64,000 nt of DNA from Lolium rigidum (taxonomy: Eukaryota > Streptophyta > Magnoliopsida > Poales > Poaceae), in contig NC_061508.1 of NCBI RefSeq assembly GCF_022539505.1, positions 263,072,736-263,136,735 on the forward strand. Reading direction: 5' to 3'. The stretch's first letter is position 1; each line of letters opens with the position of its first letter. Of this stretch, positions 40,940 through 52,503 are shown one piece after another. A program made the translations under genes and the position numbers. Below the pieces are notes generated by a model, which had not been told where the DNA came from, searched no databases, and saw only the letters and a list, made by a program, of their open reading frames with translations.

Positions 40940-43900
40940 TTGGTCGACCTTAAGTCTCCATGTTATCAAACCTTAACCTCGCTTAGTCGGAATGTGAGAG
41001 GTCTCAACGATCGTGCAAGGCGATCAGTCGTTCGAGACCTTGTCGTTAATTCAAAGTGTTCCATCCTTTGCATCCAAGAGTCCAAGCTGGCTCTTTTTGA
41101 TGATGACATTAGAGTAGATATTGTTGGGCAGACGCTGGACGGCTCAGCTGCCCTCCCGGCCGATGGGACAAGAGGTGGTGTGATAATGCTTTGGCGTACT
41201 GACCTTCTTACCGCTACATCAGTCAGTGTGGCAACCTTCTCCATCACGGTCAAATTCTGCAACCCAGTAAACAACCTTTCCTGGACCCTAACCACAGTTT
41301 ACGGCCCCTCCGATGATGAGGGCAAACGTGCTTTCCTCGATGAACTGATCTCTATCCACTCAAATGTAACTGGGCCTTGGGTATTCGTTGGTGATTTCAA
41401 CCTCATCCTTCATGACCAAGACAAGAACAAACCGCGGGTAAATAGGAGTTGGATGAGAAGATTCAGGGATGCCCTGGACCGGAGTTACCTCAAAGAAATC
41501 AAATTAGTGGGTCGACGCTTCACTTGGAGCAACGAGCAAGATGATCCTACCTTAGTCAGACTTGACCGTGCTTTCTGTAACTCTGATTGGGAGGATTTGT
41601 TCCCAGCTGCTAAATTGCTGCCCCAATCCTCTTCGATGTCTGACCACTGTCCGCTTCTGCTCGTCCAAGACCTGGGTCACTCGCTGCCCACCAAGGTTTC
41701 GTTTTGAGAGCTACTGGCCGTTGCTTCAAGGCTATAGTGAGGTGGTGCAATCCTCCTGGGATGAACCTTGCTCTCTCACCAATAGCTTTGCAATCCTGGA
41801 CTGCAAGCTCAAACGACTTGCTAAGCACCTAAAAGTTTGGGCCAAGAACTATGTGGGGGACATTAAAAAACAACTTCTGCTGGGCCAAGAGATCATCCTT
41901 AGGCTTGACTCTGCTCAAGAAACAAGACAACTTTCGGTTAGGGAGAGGGAGCTCCGGACGACGCTGAAATCCAGAGTGGTCGGTCTCTCCGTGCTCAACA
42001 GGATCAAAGCCAGGCAACGGGCAAGGATACAGTGGTTAAGATTGGGGGATGCAAATACCAAGTTCTTTCATTTGAGAGCGGCAAAGAGGAAAATAAAGAA
42101 CAAAATTCACGCGATCCAATCTGAGGAGGGGATTGCAACCTCGCCTGTTGAGATTGAAGAAACCATCTTCAGGCACATGAGAAACATCATTGGCTCGAGC
42201 GTGCCGTGTTCACAACGCTTCGATTGGCAAAAGCTGAATCTGCCCAAGCCAGATCTGTCTGATATGGATGCTCCTTTCACTGAAGAGGAGGTCCGCAAAG
42301 CTATCTTTGATTCGGCCGCTGACAAAGCACCTGGGCCAGACGGTTTCTCCATTGGCTTCTTCAGAACAGCATGGAGCTTCATCAAGCATGACCTCATGTC
42401 TGCGGTCAACAAATTTTTTGATCTTAACGACCCATCCTTCCACTGCCTCAACTCCGCCCTCTTTGTTATGCTTCCAAAGAATGATCAACCGACCCTTGTG
42501 ACACACTATAGGCCGATTAGCCTCATACACTCCTTCGCTAAGCTGATATCCAAGATACTGTCAAGTCGTTTACAGCCGCACCTTGATGAGCTTATCTCTC
42601 CGTGTCAAAGCGCCTTCATCACAGGACGAAGCATCCAGGACAACTTCCTTTATGTCCAAAACCCGGCAAAGCACCTCCATAAAAGCAAGACCCCTGCTTC
42701 TGCTCCTCAAGCTTGACATTGCCAAAGCTTTTGACACCGTCTCTTGGCAGTATCTTCTCGGATATGCTGCGCGCCGGGGGTTCCCACCAAGGTTTCGAGA
42801 CTGGATTGCCCTGCTCTTCAGATCAGCATCTTCACAAGTTCTCATCAATGGTGTACCAGGCAGGAAAATTGCCCACGGCAGGGGTTTAAGGCAAGGAGAC
42901 TCCCTTTCACCTTTCCTCTTCGACCTGGCCATGGAACCACTTCACCGACTGCTTGAGATCGCCACTGATGACGGCTTGCTCTCCAAGATAAAGGGGAAAC
43001 AGTGCTCTTTCAGGGCCTCCTTATGCGGATGATGTGGCACTGTTCATCAACCCCACTCAGGCGGACATTCTAGGGACTCGCACAGTGCTGGAAGCTTTTG
43101 GGGGTGCGACTGGTTTAATCACCAATCTAACCAAAAGCTCAGTCACCCCTATTCGCTGCAACAACATCGATCTCCATGTCCTACTCAATGGCATGGATGT
43201 ACCGGTGGTGCAATTCCCTTGCATCTACCTTGGTATGCCGCTCTCCATCAAGAAGTTGACCAAGTCTGACTGGCAGATGCTTCTGGACAAAGTGGACCGC
43301 TACCTTGCTACTTGGAAAGCAAGGTGAATGAGTAAAGCCGGACGTTTGGAGATGCTCAACTCTGTCCTTACTTCTCTAGCCGTATACTTGATGACAATCA
43401 ATGACATGCCACCTTGGGTGCGAACAGAATTCGACAGACGTAGAAGAGCTTGGCTGCGGGTCGGGGAAGCTACTTGTAGTGGCGGCAAATGCAGAGTTAA
43501 CTGGCGACAGGTTTGCAGGCCAAAAGCTTTGGGTGGGCTTGGGGTTCACTGCATTAAAGCCTTCGGTACCGCCTTGAGGTTACGTTGGTTATGGCACAAA
43601 TGGAAGAACCCATCACGGCCTTGGGCGCACATGCCCATTCACGCAAGCAAAAACGAGAGGGAGCTTTTTTCTGCCGCAACTAAAATCACCATTGGGAATG
43701 GAAAAACTGCCACCTTCTGGACGGATAGATGGCTCAAAGACCAAGCACCTTGCTCCATCGCACCTGACATCTTCAAGATCTCCGTCCGAAAAAACAGAAC
43801 CGTTCATGAAGCATTACAAAACAACAAATGGCTGCAGGACCTGCGTTTTCAACTCTCCATTGACCATCTTCCGCAGCTTCTTTGCCTTGCTGAGCTTCTA

Positions 43901-44520
43901 GAGGAGGTAACTTTATCTGATGAATCAGATGACATCTCTTGGCGGTTTGATACGAAGGGATCCTATACTGCTGGATCCGCATACAAGATTCAGTTCCTAG
44001 GGTCGACAAACACAAACTTCAAAAAGGTCGTTTGGTCGGGCTGGGCACCAGCTAGGTGCAAATTCTTCATTTGGACTCTAATGCTAAACAAAGTGCTAAC
44101 CGCGGATGCTCTCGCTGCGACGGCATTGGGAGAATGAGTACTTCTGCCCACTTTGCCGCAGAAATTTGGAAACCCCAACTCACCTTTTCACCGAGTGCAC
44201 CTATACCATCGAGATTTGGACAATAATGGCGGCACGTCTAAATTTGAATGCTATTCAACCATGCAAATGGATAGGCAAAGACATGACAATACAAGAGTGG
44301 TTCACAACCATTGTGGGTAAACATCCCAAAAGCGAAAGAAAGGAGATTTTCCCTGCAGCAAACTTGATCTGTTGGGAACTTTGGAAGGAATGAAATAGAA
44401 GAATCTTCGACAAAAAAGAGCAGGATGTGGCCGGATTGATTGGCAAGATTATGGACGAGGCCAGGGCATGGAAGCAAGCCGGAGCTCCAATCCCTCTTGT
44501 TGACCAGGCCAGTGGAGCCC
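40940..44520 (+). pseudogene. LINE ORF2: endonuclease, reverse transcriptase, zf-RVT, broken
   Basis: The endonuclease (LNVRGLND-like start, IQESKL, VFVGDFNLIL, SDHCPLLL) is open to about 41,700. A frameshift leads to the linker (NRIKARQRARIQWLRLGDAN) and reverse transcriptase (DKAPGPDGFSIGF, YRPISLIHSFAKL); another near 42,700 precedes DIAKAFDTVSWQ and LRQGDSLSPFLF; another near 43,025 splits YADDVALF; a TGA at 43,325-43,327 follows WKAR; a frameshift near 44,130 precedes the zf-RVT text (CPLCRRNLETPTHLFTEC); a TGA lies near 44,393. All domains are in normal order, so the element was once complete. Confidence 0.88.
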
Positions 44521-44714
44521 CTTTTGATCCGGGTTAAGGTGTTTCGCCCGTTTGTTTTCTCCTTTTTTCTCTTCTCTTCGCTTTTGGCTCTTCGTACCCG
44601 TGCTGTTCGGGCCGGGTCACCCTTTTGTATGCTTTGCCTTCTATTGCAATGAAAACAGCAGCTCTCCTGCTGACATTCAAAAAAAAAAAAAAAAAAAAAA
44701 ACTACAAGATCACA

Positions 44715-44786
44715 CCATATGTGGAATACCGATAGTACCCTTACACCCACAAACCCACTACTCCATATCCATACTAGTCCCTGACA
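44715..44786 (-). repeat. Right LTR of the young element, last part
   Basis: The text from CCATATGTGG to CTGACA completes the right LTR and is identical to the corresponding left LTR text. It abuts TCGTC, the target duplication, and then KH exon 2. Confidence 0.92.
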
Positions 44787-45172
44787 TCGTCTGTATCAGG
44801 AACAGCGTCTATAACCTTGACAGAAGCACCAGTTTCACTCTGTAATGCACGGATAGTGGCACCACCTTTTCCAATTATGCTGCCCACCATTTCATTTAAA
44901 CATATCATTCTGAACATTACCTCTTGTTCAACAAAGAATCTAGGACCAGGGGCAGCAACATTGCTTGGAAAATTCCTTGCATGATAATCAGGTATATGTG
45001 GTGGTAAATAGCTTCTTTGAGAATGAGGATCCAAACCAGGTGGACATCCACTGCCTGGAGGCCCAAATGTTCTTCCAGCCGGAAAACTCATTGTATCTGG
45101 CCTAGGATTATCTTGGAGGCAGGTTGAAACTAATAAAAGTGCTTTCCTTGCTGCAGAAAAGCTCCCACTTAT

Positions 45173-46871
45173 CTAACGGGAAAATATTATCATGTTAGAA
45201 CATTGTGAATTAAAAAGATAAAATATCCAAATAAAGATTTAACATGCCAATATAGCAACTTGCTTGGGAAAAAGGCTTTGATGTTGTTGAAAGGCTTAAC
45301 ATGCCAATATAACAACATTTCCTGAGCACTGCAAAACTACAAAAGGCATCAACTAATGAAATATAACAGGTATAGCTGGTTAATATCCAAGCAATATTAC
45401 GTGCACACAAATATTCTAATAACTGCATGATTGTAATTGCATAATTAATGGATGAAAAAACTCTGCTTGTGTAATGGTTCATGATTACAGAGGTGGGACT
45501 CAATCATAAACTTGGTGTCTCTGCAACAAGAACAACCAAAATATTATATTGTTTTTGTGTGTCAACAATGCACCATCAATAAGGCGATGTTTTTCATAAA
45601 TCATATGAACAGGCTCACTTTATGTGCCTAACTAATGAATTAAATTAGAGCCAAGTACAAACCGGGCAAGATTAGCTCATCTGAACTCATTTTCTTATAT
45701 GGGATATGTATTTGAGGTACAACTATACAAGAGAAACATGACCCTTAACATAACCATTAACCAGCCATAGCTGATGAAGACAATCCCAAACTTATCCTGC
45801 TATGTATTGTCAAAATTATCATGCTAACACGGTGCCGTCATTTGCATGATACTCCGTATCATATTTCAGTTTATAGCATAAGATCTTCACAATTCTGCAT
45901 TAGTATTTGACCAAAACCACTCAGGCACACAAGCACATTCCCATTAATGTTCTTATCCTATGCTTTCAGCCCATCACCCAGAGAAAATCTGTCTTTATTT
46001 CAAAATTGACTTCTAATTCAGCATCCTCATCGTTCCACGTCATATCCAAAACTACAACCATTACGTCACTATAAGATCGCAAAAACTGTTTAGGAATCAT
46101 TTGGGTTCACAGTAGAAGACCATTGCATGCATGGCTATTCATGGAGAAGAAGGGCGGTATTCTTGGTCTGGATCTCCTCTAGGCTATCGAGGTTAGCGAG
46201 GAAACCACACCAGGGCATGTTATTTGGGTCCAAGAAATGTGGCTAATCAGCAGTAGGCCATCCATGGCCAGAGGGTGGTGGTGTTCAAAGTTCAAACAGC
46301 AGCATCAGTTCATGGCTTCATCCTGCATGGTCCGTTTTGGGATGGGAAGGCAGTTGTTTGAGTCAGGCGGTTGTTTCCTGATGTAGCGGGGAGACATAGA
46401 CTCTGTAATGTGAGAGACACAGAGTCTCGGGGCATTCTTCAACACTCGATGGGTAATGCTGCGGATAACAAGGTTTACTTTCAATCTTTAGGAAATTATT
46501 ACTTCACATCTTTATATGCCCAATTGAGTGACTCCAATCACTCGCCCAAACACATATTTTGTTAGAAATTAAGTAATGTATGTATCTACAGATGCACTCG
46601 GAGTTGTAAATGACAATCCTAATTTCATCATTTTCTTATACTAAATTCAATGGTACAATATAAGTGAGCATCCTGTAATCTCACTGCATGCTTACTAAGT
46701 TTAGCTATACAATTCAAGCATTCCCAGCACGACACTAGTTGATGGATTATACGCTACTAAGGGACATTCAGTGGCAAAGACGCTAGTTTTGTGGATTATT
46801 ATGCTGCCAAGTAACAGTCAGACTCATTTTTTTTGGATCCGAAAAGGTGGAGAGGGAGTTGAGATGCGTAC
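45173..46871 (-). other. KH gene intron 1
   Basis: Donor CAT/GTACGC (46872/46871) and acceptor GTTAG/ATAAG (45173/45172) define the intron. It is AT-rich. At 45,240-45,320 a short phrase AACATGCCAATATA(G/A)CAAC occurs twice. I see no complete mobile element or gene. Confidence 0.6.
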
Positions 46872-47356
46872 ATGGATGAGCTCGTCCCCCTGCAAGGCGC
46901 AAGGCGGCAGCTGCTCCCTGTTCCGGAACACCCTGATCTGGGCGCCGCTCTCCTGCCGCATCCGCTCCACCGTCTTGCCTCCCTTCCCCAGCCACGCACC
47001 CCACTCGGCCCCCGGACGCCAGCATCCGGCAGCCCACCACGCCGGCGACCTCCTTCTCTTTCTCCTCCCCCGATTCGTCGACCCCCGCCACCCGCTCCCA
47101 GACCCTCACGGCCGCGGCTGGCGCATCCGTCCCGGACACGAAGAGCACGGCCTCGTCCCCCACGGGGGTACTCCACGTGGAGGTCCCGCGCGGGCCGGAG
47201 GGCGGCGGCGCGGCTGGAGGGGCAGAGTAGGCGCAGCGTGGTGCTGGGGCGATTGGGCGGAGGGGATGGGTTCGAGGAGGCGGCGGGGGTTGTGGGCGTC
47301 GCCGCGCTGCCGCCGGTGGCGGCGGGGCCGGAGTTGGGGGAGATTGGACGGTTGAG

Positions 47357-47518
47357 CTAAAACCCTACTGTGATTGTGAATGCTGGCAAAGAAAAACCGC
47401 TGACCCCGGCAGCGGCAGTTGCGGCGGCGACTGAAGGTTTCAACCGTGCGATTGAACTCCAAGGTTCGGATCAAGCACTGACATCTATCCTGAATAAATA
47501 ATAAAATAATGAAAATAA
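47357..47518. other. Upstream region of the KH gene
   Basis: A GC-moderate stretch between exon 1 of the KH gene and the duplicated MITE unit. In the exon 1 frame a TAG lies directly upstream (47357-47359), so no upstream ATG can be used. No clear TATA box was found. Confidence 0.35.
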
Positions 47519-48880
47519 TAGGGACGAAGATTTGGTGCACGTGGTCACCAGAGCTCCCGGTTTTTGAAATATTTGAAAACTATATTTGTATTTTTTAAAA
47601 ATTATAAAAAAATTATTTCATGAATCTATACCTAATAATAAAGGGAGAAGCGTTTCCTCGGTTTGGTCCGTATGATCTAAGGTTTCTGCCAAAAAGTTTC
47701 GTCAACGCTTTTTTTTTGGACCGTTTTGACCTCCCACCGAACTACATAATACGCACCGTGCCATTACATACCGTTTCGTTCTGTTTTTTTTTCAATCCGT
47801 CCGACCGTACGAACGACACGCCGCGCCGTCGGTGTCTGGAGAACCACGCGCTGCGCTCCCGCTCTGCTTGATTCGCACGCACAGCACCACCCCCGCTCGA
47901 GCTCGCCCCTGTCCTTCCGCGCGCACCACCCGCCCTTGCCCCGCCCGCTACAGGCCGCCTCGAAGCAGCGCCGACGCGCAGCATCCGCCCGCCCCCCACG
48001 CGCGCAAGCCCGACCGGCCCGAGCTCCACCCGCTGCGCGGCTTGCCTGCTCCGCTACGCATCAGCCCAGACGACTAGACCCGGCCACGCTCGACCCTCCA
48101 CCTCGCTGCCCATTCGCCGCGAGCAAATGTTCTTCGCGCATCTCCCGCCGCCGGCAGCGCCCCTCCGGCCAGGCAGCCGCCGCCAGCGCACCTCCTGCGC
48201 GTCTCCCGCCTCCGGACCAGCGCCAGCGTCAGCCGCGTCACGCCCGAGCTTAGCCCTCCATGGCGAGGACGCCGGCTCACTTCCCTGATCCCCTTTTATC
48301 GCGTTGCAAGGAAGAAGAAATGTGGCAGCTTCGTCTTCGAACGCGGATCAGAACGTGTGGGCGTGTGGGCCGGATCAGTTGATGCCGTGTTGCCGGACGA
48401 ACGGCCTGGTGCTAAGCCCATGACCCATGAATCGTTGGCCCAGCGTACCAACACCAACGTAGGAGATAAAAGGAAAGGAAACAGCTCCGGCAAAACGCTC
48501 AAACGTGTAGTACTCTATCTCTCAAACTCTCAAACGTGTAGTACTCGATCTCAGAGATCGTAGGATCTTTTCTTTCCTTTTTTCGGCCTTTAAATACCGA
48601 CGCAAGATTGTTTGCCCTCCATTAGATCTTGCGGGAAGATACAGATCGCCAATTGCCATATACGTCCTGGCTTGATGGCGGCGACCCGCGACGGACAAAA
48701 ACGAAGTAGACATTCATATGCAGGGTCGAAGATCAGGTCGATACATCGAATCTCGTCTGCATCTGGCTGTCGTCGTCGCCAAATATCGATACATCAAACA
48801 TCCATGCTCCGTCTCGCTCCGTCTGAGGCCGTCTTCGGCGATGGCTCCAGATCACGATGGTGCCGCCGCCATGCTTTCCT

Positions 48881-49428
48881 TGTTAGCACTAATCTTGATT
48901 TGTATCTGCATATTTAGTTTCGTTCTGCATTTAGGTTCTGCATTTAGGTAGATGCATGGAGTGTGGCTTGGCTCTAGAAGGTGCACATGGTGAGATGCCG
49001 GAGATGGCCGTGCGATGCGGCGTTCCGGCGAGATGCCATCGGTGGCGAGAGGCTGCTGTGCGTGTCCTGGGCTAGCTGCATGTGTGCATGTGCGGCTGGC
49101 CGTATGGCCGTGTTGTTTCTCCTGGAGTGTGTCTAAGAGGAAGACGTGGTCATAGTTAGTTAGTTGGTTAGCTAGTGCATGGCCGGGTCAAGTGTTAGTG
49201 GCCGGCGTAGTGGTGTGAGTGCGTGCGTGTGTGGAGTTAGTGGTGAGTGTGACACTCACGTTGGGTCTATATAAGGCCATGTAATTATTTGAGAGATTAA
49301 GGGAAGGAGAAATACAGAGTAGAAAACGTTGGCTGCGTGAGGCAGCCGGCACCAAACTCCATTGTCTACCATATGCTTGTGAGAGTTCAGAGGTAGAAGA
49401 AAGGGAGCTGCATGATGCAGCTCCTACA
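48881..49428 (+). repeat. 5' LTR of the small element
   Basis: 548 bp, TGTTAG...CCTACA. TATATAAGG at about 49,268-49,276 is a plausible TATA box for its own transcript. Confidence 0.92.
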
Positions 49429-49844
49429 TTTGGTATCAGAGCCACGAAGATCCGTGGCGGCGACGCGGCGCACTCCATGGGAGATGGAGGCAAGCTGCGT
49501 GACGGCGCTGGTGGGAGCATGGCGTGGTGCTCGGCGTCGAGAAGGCGTCGTCCACGTCAAGAGAAGGCCGCGGTGTGATGCTGCGGCGACAAGGCGATGG
49601 CGGTGCGATGCCGCTGAAGCCGACAATGGTGGCAGCTACAAACTCCATGCGATGTGGAGGTCGACGGCGCGAGGCGAAGGTTGTTGGTGGCGTGATGCCG
49701 CTAGCTGCTGGGCGCGGTGCGATGCCGCGAGGTTGCGACAGCGGCGTCGATGATGCGATGCCATCACGACAAGATGACGGCCATGATGGGCCGTTCCTGC
49801 TTTGAAGCTCCATGAGAATTGGAGAATCAAGATTAGGGGGTGAT

Positions 49845-50392
49845 TGTTAGCACTAATCTTGATTTGTATCTGCATATTTAGTTTCGTTCTGCATTTAGGT
49901 TCTGCATTTAGGTAGATGCATGGAGTGTGGCTTGGCTCTAGAAGGTGCACATGGTGAGATGCCGGAGATGGCCGTGCGATGCGGCGTTCCGGCGAGATGC
50001 CATCGGTGGCGAGAGGCTGCTGTGCGTGTCCTGGGCTAGCTGCATGTGTGCATGTGCGGCTGGCCGTATGGCCGTGTTGTTTCTCCTGGAGTGTGTCTAA
50101 GAGGAAGACGTGGTCATAGTTAGTTAGTTGGTTAGCTAGTGCATGGCCGGGTCAAGTGTTAGTGGCCGGCGTAGTGGTGTGAGTGCGTGCGTGTGTGGAG
50201 TTAGTGGTGAGTGTGACACTCACGTTGGGTCTATATAAGGCCATGTAATTATTTGAGAGATTAAGGGAAGGAGAAATACAGAGTAGAAAACGTTGGCTGC
50301 GTGAGGCAGCCGGCACCAAACTCCATTGTCTACCATATGCTTGTGAGAGTTCAGAGGTAGAAGAAAGGGAGCTGCGTGATGCAGCTCCTACA
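49845..50392 (+). repeat. 3' LTR of the small element
   Basis: 548 bp, matching 48881-49428 with a single observed difference. Followed by the second TTCCT. Confidence 0.92.
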
Positions 50393-51669
50393 TTCCTGGC
50401 CCTTCCGATCCGACGACGACTCTCCTGCGGGGCTGACCGTGAGGCTGGAGTACACATGGCTGGGCGGCACACCAGCGCTTGACGGCAAGGGGCCAGTGCA
50501 TGGTATTCGTTCATCAGATCGAATCCATTGAAGGCAGCATGGTGCCCGGATGGGTGGTGAAAGTAACGAGAAGGAGCTCACGGATATGGATGGGCTTCTC
50601 TGGAAACAACGGCGGTGCGTGTTGGCATGGAGTACCTCTTGCCTGTGGCATGCAGACGATGACCATAGCCACAATAGTAGACGAGCTATGATGAACAGCG
50701 AGTTCTCGTCGCCACGTCGAACAGGATACAACTGCGGACGACGGCGGAAACCCAACAAAAACATATACTTCGATGGGCATGGGTCCGCGGGCGTCGTGCT
50801 GGCAGATCAAACCTAGCATCTGAGATAGCCGGCCACTGCTACCGTGCAGGTGTGCAACATGTACGATGCGGAGAGTCCTCCAGTATTCGCAAGTGATTTT
50901 CCATAGATATTTAGCGGCATGCCAAGAAGCGTGATGGCTGCTAGCTAGGTCAAAGAGACAGATTGGTAAGACGGACGTTGATGCAGGCAGGACCTTTGAA
51001 TTAATTAATTTTGTGGTAATAATCAATTGATGTTTGCTTCAAGGTCCTGAACAATGTATACAACCGGAGTACATGACATGCAGAAATTTAGGAGTACAAG
51101 TAATATAGGTCGGCACCTTCACGTGGTATAGAGATGCATGAGGAAACAGATCGATCTGCTCTTATATACGTAGTTCGCTTCTTGCTTTCTTTTCTATTTG
51201 ACACAGGCTAAGATCGTCATAGGACGGAGACAAAATTTGTAGGAGGATAAAGAGACCTATATATCTACAAATTCTATTTGTTCAATAGACCTTTCTCAAT
51301 GAAAATACAATGGTAAAAAAATAAATTTGATAGAAAAAGTAAGTAAAATCAGCAAACTGATTTTTCAGAAGTTGCATCTCATGTTCATACTAATTTGTTT
51401 GAAATTATCAATAAAGGTCTCAAATTTGCTGGTGTCGGAGCGATCCGACGGATGTTGTGCGTCTGCATCCACGAGGGGGGCAGGCAAAGACAGTGAAACA
51501 GTGATGACGAGACATGGATCTAAGATGCATGTGTACCAGCGACCTCAGAGGCAATGTTATCGCTCATGGCACGACGGCTCCATTGAACTTGGCTGGTTTT
51601 TGTTACACGTCGTGGCGGTATCGACGAGAACTTATGTTGCCAGCATCTTGCGACATATATTTTTAATCT
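50393..51669 (+). other. Rest of Helitron 2, gene-like text of unknown origin
   Basis: The text directly after the small element continues the pre-insertion sequence (before 48,876). The frame SPAGLTVRLEYTWLGGTPAL is open for about 35 codons and then stops. From about 50,850 to 51,420 the sequence is AT-rich without features. I cannot name a source gene. Confidence 0.35.
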
Positions 51670-52132
51670 CCCGGTGCAACGCACGGGCAGTTTTGCTAGT
51701 ACATACATATGTCATGAATACTCTTGTGAAGTTTGGGTCAAAAATTTGTTGTATTTTTAGCTACAGAAAAATGGACATTTTTTGTCAAAAAATTGTCTTT
51801 TTTATATAGTTCATAATACAACATATTTTCTTCCGAAATTTTTACGGTACATTCACAAGATTTCTATGTATTTGCAGATTTAAACTCAAACTTTTTTAGA
51901 ATCTTAAAAATATGTTTATAAAAAAACGAGAGGCTGGTGCTTATGTGCCAAACTTGTTTTTCAAAAGAATTGAAGATATAGTCTTATATGCGGGATTAGG
52001 TGGAGCTCAGAGGATAAATTATGCCCCTAAATCGCTCGATAAACTTACGGGCAAACCTGGCTGGATTCAGTTGGTTCAAATTTGGTTGCCTTCTATGATT
52101 CTTTGGACAATTTGTGTTTGCTATTAAGGGAC

Positions 52133-52503
52133 GAAGATTTGGTGCACGTGAGCACCAGTGCTCCCGGTTTTTAAAATATTTGAAAACTGTATTTTTTACT
52201 TTTTTAAAATCATAAAAAATATTTCATGAATACATACATATGTCATGAATACTCGTGCAAAATTTGGGTAAAAAATATGTTGTATTTTTAGCTACAGAAA
52301 AAACAAATTTATGGCTATGCATAAGGACATTTTTTTGTCAGGAATTTATCTTTTTTATATAGTTCATAATACAACATATTTTTTCCCGAAAATTTTACAT
52401 ATATTCATAAGATTTCTATGTAAGTTCAGATTTAAGCTCAATTTTTTTAGAATATCAGAAATATGTTTTAAAAAACCGAGAGATTGGTGCTCATGTGCTA
52501 AAG
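52133..52503. mobile_element. Fold-back MITE with about 35-bp terminal inverted repeats
   Basis: The left end (TTTGGTGCACGTGAGCACCA then GTGCTCCCGGTTTTT) and the reverse complement of the right end (around 52,468-52,503) match with few mismatches. The body is AT-rich. The first copy of the tandem unit has the same element, split by Helitron 2 (left end 47,530, right end about 51,950). Long inverted ends suggest a Mutator-type MITE, but no target duplication was confirmed. Confidence 0.65.

Larger units (their letters stand above)
39674..44699 (+). mobile_element. Near full-length L1-type LINE, 5026 bp, in the right LTR
   Basis: A 15-bp duplication AACTACAAGATCACA (39659-39673 and 44700-44714) brackets the element, which ends in about 20 A. 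It carries the last part of ORF1 and all of ORF2 in order. Its 3' tail (CTCTCCTGCTGACATTC then poly-A) resembles that of the retroposon in KH intron 5. It inserted 13 bp beyond the Helitron 1 site in the same LTR. Several stops and frameshifts show it is no longer active. Confidence 0.95.
25095..44786 (-). mobile_element. Young LTR retrotransposon with a non-gag-pol ORF, nested host of three other elements
   Basis: Both edges show TCGTC (25090-25094 and 44787-44791) and the LTRs start TGTCAGG and end TGACA. The left (3') LTR is 25095-25310 plus 30933-30995; the right (5') LTR is 34128-34306, 39646-39673 and 44715-44786. Each sums to 279 bp, and the pieces differ at a single base (near 25,248 / 34,281). 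The primer-binding site at 34113-34124 is complementary to initiator tRNA-Met and a purine tract lies inside the left LTR. Without later insertions the element is about 3.7 kb. It encodes one long frame and no recognisable reverse transcriptase or integrase, so it is non-autonomous. It sits in exon 2 of the KH gene, in the same orientation. Confidence 0.95.
21064..47356 (-). pseudogene. Multi-KH-domain RNA-binding protein gene (HEN4/RCF3-like), interrupted
   Basis: Exons on the minus strand: 46872-47356; 44787-45172 continuing at 25062-25089 after a retrotransposon; 24379-24630; 23594-23956; 23273-23349; about 21545-21659; 21064-21207. KH signatures GKGGKTVERMRQESGAQIRV, GKGGATIRALQSETGASVKV, GKGGYIIAEMRKVTGASIRI and a degenerate last KH (IGYICGTNGSDL then SGAVITVHD) show a plant nuclear multi-KH protein of about 615 residues. 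A Pro/His/Met-rich linker fills exon 4. Exon 2 totals 138 codons once the 19.7-kb insert and its 5-bp duplication are removed. Other damage: no ATG ahead of exon 1 (TAG precedes 47356), frameshifts near 47170 and 47000, and an extra A in an A-run ending exon 6. It is a pseudogene unless the small lesions are sequencing errors. Confidence 0.88.
48881..50392 (+). mobile_element. Small non-autonomous LTR retrotransposon, 1512 bp
   Basis: TTCCT occurs on both sides (48876-48880 and 50393-50397). LTRs 48881-49428 and 49845-50392 are each 548 bp, start TGTTAG, end TACA, and differ by one base that I can find (GCATGATG versus GCGTGATG near 49,412 and 50,376). TGGTATCAGAGCC at 49431-49443 is an initiator tRNA-Met primer-binding site, and AGATTAGGGGG just before 49,845 is a purine tract. 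The 416-bp internal region encodes no retroviral domain, so it depends on another element. It lies inside Helitron 2. Confidence 0.95.
47625..51699 (+). mobile_element. Helitron 2, non-autonomous, 4075 bp
   Basis: Starts TCTATACC after host A (47624) and ends CTAG (51696-51699) before host T. The duplicated unit downstream reads TTCATGAATACATACATATG without the insert, equal to the joined flanks, so the empty site is present in the window. An imperfect hairpin (CCCGGTGCAACGCACGGG, 51670-51687) precedes CTAG. There is no Rep/helicase. It holds a GC-rich block, gene-like text around 48,300-48,880 and 50,393-50,830, and a small LTR element. Confidence 0.92.
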
